From: an uncultured Prevotella sp.
GTDB taxonomy: Bacteria > Bacteroidota > Bacteroidia > Bacteroidales > Bacteroidaceae
DNA length: 15,497 nt
Direction of reading: 5' to 3'
NCBI GenBank assembly: GCA_934230685.1
Contig: CAKQFF010000031.1
Location: 1-15,497 of the forward strand
A model generated the notes under the pieces. The model was given only the letters and a program-made list of their open reading frames with translations. It searched no databases and was not told the DNA's origin. This document shows, one piece after another, positions 13,448-15,497 of the stretch; position 1 is the stretch's first letter, and each line of letters begins with the position of its first letter. The translations under genes were made by a program, and so were the position numbers.

Positions 13448-13536
13448 GTTGCCCTTACAGGGCGCATTGTTTTATTGAATGCTATATACCCAGGGCGTTG
13501 CCCTGGGCTATGGAGAACATTGGGCTTTCAGCCCGC
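13448..13536 (-). repeat. three-hairpin palindromic element, reversed copy 3
   Basis: A reversed unit with the same hairpins as the copy at 13279, the middle loop being GTT (AAC on the other strand) rather than GAT. Its linker (TTTTATTGAATGCTATATAC) closely matches copy 2 and differs from the forward copies. It ends at GCCCGC just before the tandem 14-mer that holds the stop codon of the glycosyltransferase. Confidence 0.88.
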
Positions 13537-13537
13537 A

Positions 13538-13565
13538 TTGCTCCCTATTCCTTGCTCCCTATTCC
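13538..13565. repeat. tandem 14-base duplication at the glycosyltransferase stop
   Basis: TTGCTCCCTATTCC is repeated exactly twice (13538-13551 and 13552-13565). The glycosyltransferase stop codon (TAG on the minus strand, 13561-13559) lies in the right-hand copy, and the left-hand copy repeats a TAG in the same sequence context. Confidence 0.85.
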
Positions 13566-14545
13566 TTAATCAGCGAAGCGTCGCATTTCAGCGTCTTCTC
13601 TATCTGGTAGTCGTTGCGGTTCTGCGACGAGCGGCTCACGAGGTCGCCTATGAATCCTGCCAGGAAGAATTGTGTGCCTATCATCATCATTGTGAGTGCG
13701 ATGTAGAAGTAGGGCGAGTCGGTGACGAGTCGTTGTGGTATGCCCTGCGACAGACACCACAGCTTGTCCACGCCCAAGGCGAATGCCGCTACGAAGCCGA
13801 TGAAGAACATCAGCGTGCCGAGGAATCCGAACACATGCATCGGCTTCTTGCCGAAGCTCGAGAGGAACCACAGGGTGATGAGGTCGAGATAGCCGTTGAA
13901 GAATCGGTTCCAACCCATAAACTTCGACGAGCCATACTTGCGTGCCTGGTGGTGGACGGGTTTCTCGCCAATCTTGTCGAATCCGGCGTTCTTGGCAAGG
14001 TAGGGGATGTAGCGGTGCATCTCGCCGTACACCTCGATGTTCTTCACCACGTCGCGGCGGTACGACTTGAGTCCGCAGTTGAAGTCGTGCAGATTGTGTA
14101 TGCCGCTCACCTTGCGTGCCGTGGCGTTGAAAAGCTTCGTGGGTATGGTCTTCGACAGGGGGTCGCCCTGCTTGCGGTTCTGCTTGTAGCCGCTCACGAG
14201 GTCGTAGCCTTCGTCCTTGATCATGTGGTAGAGTGCGGGTATCTCGTCGGGCGAGTCCTGCAGGTCGGCGTCCATGGTGATCACCACGTCGCCCTGGGCC
14301 TCCTTGAAGCCGCAGTATAGGGCAGGACTCTTGCCGTAGTTGCGGCGGAACTTGATGCCCTTGACATAGGGCGACTGCTGTGAGAGTTTCTCTATCACGT
14401 CCCATGAATGGTCGGTGGAGCCGTCGTTCACGAAGATCACTTCAAACGTGAAGTTGTTCTGTTTCATCACTCGCTCAATCCATGAGTATAGTTCGGGCAA
14501 CGATTCCTCCTCGTTGTATAGGGGTATGATGACTGTTATGTCCAT
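13559..14545 (-). CDS. membrane-anchored family 2 glycosyltransferase (DPM1/GtrB-like)
   Basis: A 328-residue protein with a GT-A catalytic domain (about 1-225) and two TM helices (about 236-258 and 278-303). Motifs are VIIPLYNEEESLP (5-17), VNDGSTDHS (39-47), KGIKFRRNYGKSPAL (62-76), the metal-binding MDADLQDSP (91-99, D92 and D94), CGLKSYRR (157-164) and KYGSSKF (203-209). Such enzymes transfer a sugar from a nucleotide sugar to a polyprenyl phosphate on the inner membrane, for use in glycan decoration. It starts 55 bases after the DUF4199 gene, and the two are probably one operon. The extreme C-terminus (KTLKCDASLIKE) runs up to a tandem repeat and may be changed from the ancestral end. 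Confidence 0.94.
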   Translation of the reverse strand: MDITVIIPLYNEEESLPELYSWIERVMKQNNFTFEVIFVNDGSTDHSWDVIEKLSQQSPYVKGIKFRRNYGKSPALYCGFKEAQGDVVITMDADLQDSPDEIPALYHMIKDEGYDLVSGYKQNRKQGDPLSKTIPTKLFNATARKVSGIHNLHDFNCGLKSYRRDVVKNIEVYGEMHRYIPYLAKNAGFDKIGEKPVHHQARKYGSSKFMGWNRFFNGYLDLITLWFLSSFGKKPMHVFGFLGTLMFFIGFVAAFALGVDKLWCLSQGIPQRLVTDSPYFYIALTMMMIGTQFFLAGFIGDLVSRSSQNRNDYQIEKTLKCDASLIKE

Positions 14546-14600
14546 AATACTAAGCTGTTTTTATGTGTTCTTTTTCCTTTGTCTTGTGTGTGTTCTCCTT

Positions 14601-15128
14601 TTAGTTTCCGCTCCTCACCCTTCGCATGCACACGGCCGCTATTGGCAGGCTGGTGATGAATCCGATTAGGATGTTCTGCATCATAAACAGAAACGACCAC
14701 TGTATAGGGGTGAGCATTGCCACAAGGTCGATGTTGCTGTTCAGTTCGGCTTTTGATATGCCGCTCTGCTCATACATAGGGGCGAGCAGACGCATGCTCT
14801 CGGTAATCATTGTGACGAAGGCACCGTGGTCGAGAAAGCGGAAATAGGCAAACTGTGCGAGTGCGAACAGCAGTGAAGCATAAAAGAATGTGTAGACACC
14901 GTAGGCAAACGCACGGCGGAAGGAGATGAAGCCGCCAAGAATCTGGTCGCGGAACTTTGTCAGTCGCCATGCTATGATGAATGGTGTGGCAAGGGCGAGC
15001 AGGTTGCCCAATGCGCCAGCGGGAACAAGTGTGATGCACGCGAAACTGGCTATCCAAATCAATGATAGCACGAGTGCATCCTGACGGGCAAACGCCTTGA
15101 GCTGGATGAAATTTTCTATTCTTATCAT
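14601..15128 (-). CDS. four-TM membrane protein, DUF4199
   Basis: A 175-residue protein with four hydrophobic segments (about 17-36, 38-54, 72-95 and 148-166). Between the first two pairs lies the GGFISFRRAFAYGVYTFFYASLLFA segment (65-89), which I recognise as typical of DUF4199 proteins. The region 96-145 contains amphipathic helices with Asp/Glu/Ser residues. In Bacteroidales it is usually next to a DPM1-like glycosyltransferase, as here. The role is unknown; a part in handling the lipid-linked sugar is plausible from this constant pairing. It has its own -7 box about 32 bases upstream. Confidence 0.88.
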   Translation of the reverse strand: MIRIENFIQLKAFARQDALVLSLIWIASFACITLVPAGALGNLLALATPFIIAWRLTKFRDQILGGFISFRRAFAYGVYTFFYASLLFALAQFAYFRFLDHGAFVTMITESMRLLAPMYEQSGISKAELNSNIDLVAMLTPIQWSFLFMMQNILIGFITSLPIAAVCMRRVRSGN

Positions 15129-15159
15129 TAAATAATGTGTATGTTTTATAAAACGAATG

Positions 15160-15167
15160 CAAACTTA
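15160..15167 (-). promoter_or_regulatory. -7 box of the DUF4199-glycosyltransferase operon
   Basis: TAAGTTTG on the minus strand fits TAnnTTTG. Transcription would start near 15153, leaving a leader of about 25 bases before the ATG at 15128. No clear TTTG lies 19-20 bases upstream. Confidence 0.55.
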
Positions 15168-15226
15168 CGCATTTTTTCCCGTATATGGATAAGGATAGGC
15201 TAAATATTAGGTTTTTTCAACGAATT

Positions 15227-15330
15227 AGGAGGGGGAGGGAGAGAAGGAGTTAAGAAGTTGAGGAGTCAGGAGTTAAGAAGTTAAGGAGGGAGGATTTAAG
15301 AAGTTAAGAAGTTAAGGAGTTAGGAGTTAA
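15227..15330 (+). repeat. degenerate octamer tract (AAGTTAAG-like), right copy
   Basis: About a dozen imperfect eight-base units, of which AAGTTAAG and GGAGTTAA are the commonest, in a nearly C-free purine/T strand. It contains GGAGTCAG and ends GGAGTTAAGCC, the same words as the left-edge tract at 94-138 but on the other strand. It lies upstream of the DUF4199 promoter and does not code for anything. Confidence 0.75.
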
Positions 15331-15410
15331 GCCATTACCAATGATAATGAAAGGCAGTTAGTTGTAAAAAAGCCACAAAGCGGGAGTTAAAGAGGGAGGT
15401 AAATTCAACA
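15331..15410. other. spacer between octamer tract and palindromic element
   Basis: This stretch holds one more tract-like word (GGGAGTTAAAGAGGGAGG, 15382-15399) but no gene, promoter or strong hairpin that I can support. With the tract and the element on either side it completes the gene-free region 15129-15497. Confidence 0.4.
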
Positions 15411-15497
15411 ATGCGGGCTGAAAGCCCAATGTTCTCCATAGCCCAGGGCAACGCCCTGGGTATAAGGTATTTACGAACAATGCGCCCTGTAAGGGCA
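15411..15497 (+). repeat. three-hairpin palindromic element, forward copy 4, cut by window end
   Basis: Contains GGGCT-GAA-AGCCC, CCCAGGGC-AAC-GCCCTGGG and GCCCT-GTA-AGGGC in the same order and with the same loops as 13168-13252. The only visible differences are in the short stretch before hairpin 3 (ACGAACAATGCG against ACGGACCCTTGCG). It lies about 2.2 kb from the first copy, so the element is dispersed. The cluster may continue beyond the window. Confidence 0.9.

Noticed and set aside
13058..13536. CRISPR array
   Set aside because: Repeats are in both orientations, are themselves palindromic with variable linkers, lack regular spacers, and no cas gene is present.
13436..14320. Plus-strand open frame of 294 codons
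   Set aside because: Begins in repeat sequence and then runs antisense to the glycosyltransferase, so it is a composite artefact.
15411..15497. Insertion sequence end
   Set aside because: No transposase frame, terminal inverted repeat pair or target duplication can be seen, and the unit matches the non-coding palindromic element instead.

Overview
The window looks like chromosomal DNA of a Bacteroidota member of the order Bacteroidales, most like Prevotella, Bacteroides or a close relative. The reasons are: promoters of the Bacteroidetes type (TAnnTTTG at -7, TTTG/TTG about 19-20 bases upstream); a TonB of the PEFPGG type with paired ExbD proteins; several protein families that I recognise as restricted to this phylum (DUF6249, DUF5056, DUF4199, DUF6048, DUF6452, recalled from memory and not searched); and dispersed GC-rich palindromic intergenic repeats. 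No rRNA, tRNA, CRISPR array, phage or transposase gene is visible.

Layout. (1) 127-1972, minus strand: an ECF sigma factor between a DUF6249-like membrane protein (first) and a small DUF5056-like membrane protein (last), probably one regulatory unit. (2) 2120-3562, plus strand: a sodium:solute symporter with a clear promoter, ending at a bidirectional hairpin terminator. (3) 3717-4235, minus: an Lrp/AsnC regulator with an acidic tail and a possible frameshift at its end. (4) 4330-10027, minus: an eight-gene operon, in transcription order tonB, prenyl diphosphate synthase, conserved unknown gene, tatD, exbB, four-TM membrane protein, exbD, exbD. Many junctions are tight (TGATG and ATGA overlaps), so the whole TonB energising machine is co-transcribed with an isoprenoid enzyme and a TatD nuclease. 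(5) 10100-13004, minus: lipoprotein (DUF6452), outer-membrane barrel-like protein (DUF6048), ApbE flavin transferase, Crp/Fnr regulator, probably one operon. (6) 13058-13566: a gene-free cluster of palindromic repeats. (7) 13559-15128, minus: DUF4199 membrane protein then a membrane-bound GT2 glycosyltransferase. (8) 15129-15497: promoter, an octamer repeat tract, and another palindromic element cut by the window edge.

The common theme is the cell envelope: energising outer-membrane transport, making isoprenoid lipid, flavinylating exported proteins, lipid-linked glycosyl transfer, and envelope proteins of unknown role. The least explained signal is the repeat content. A roughly 85-base unit built from three short hairpins, each with a three-base loop, occurs four times (two forward, two reversed), plus one fragment. 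An unrelated purine-rich octamer tract occurs in opposite orientations near the two ends of the window.
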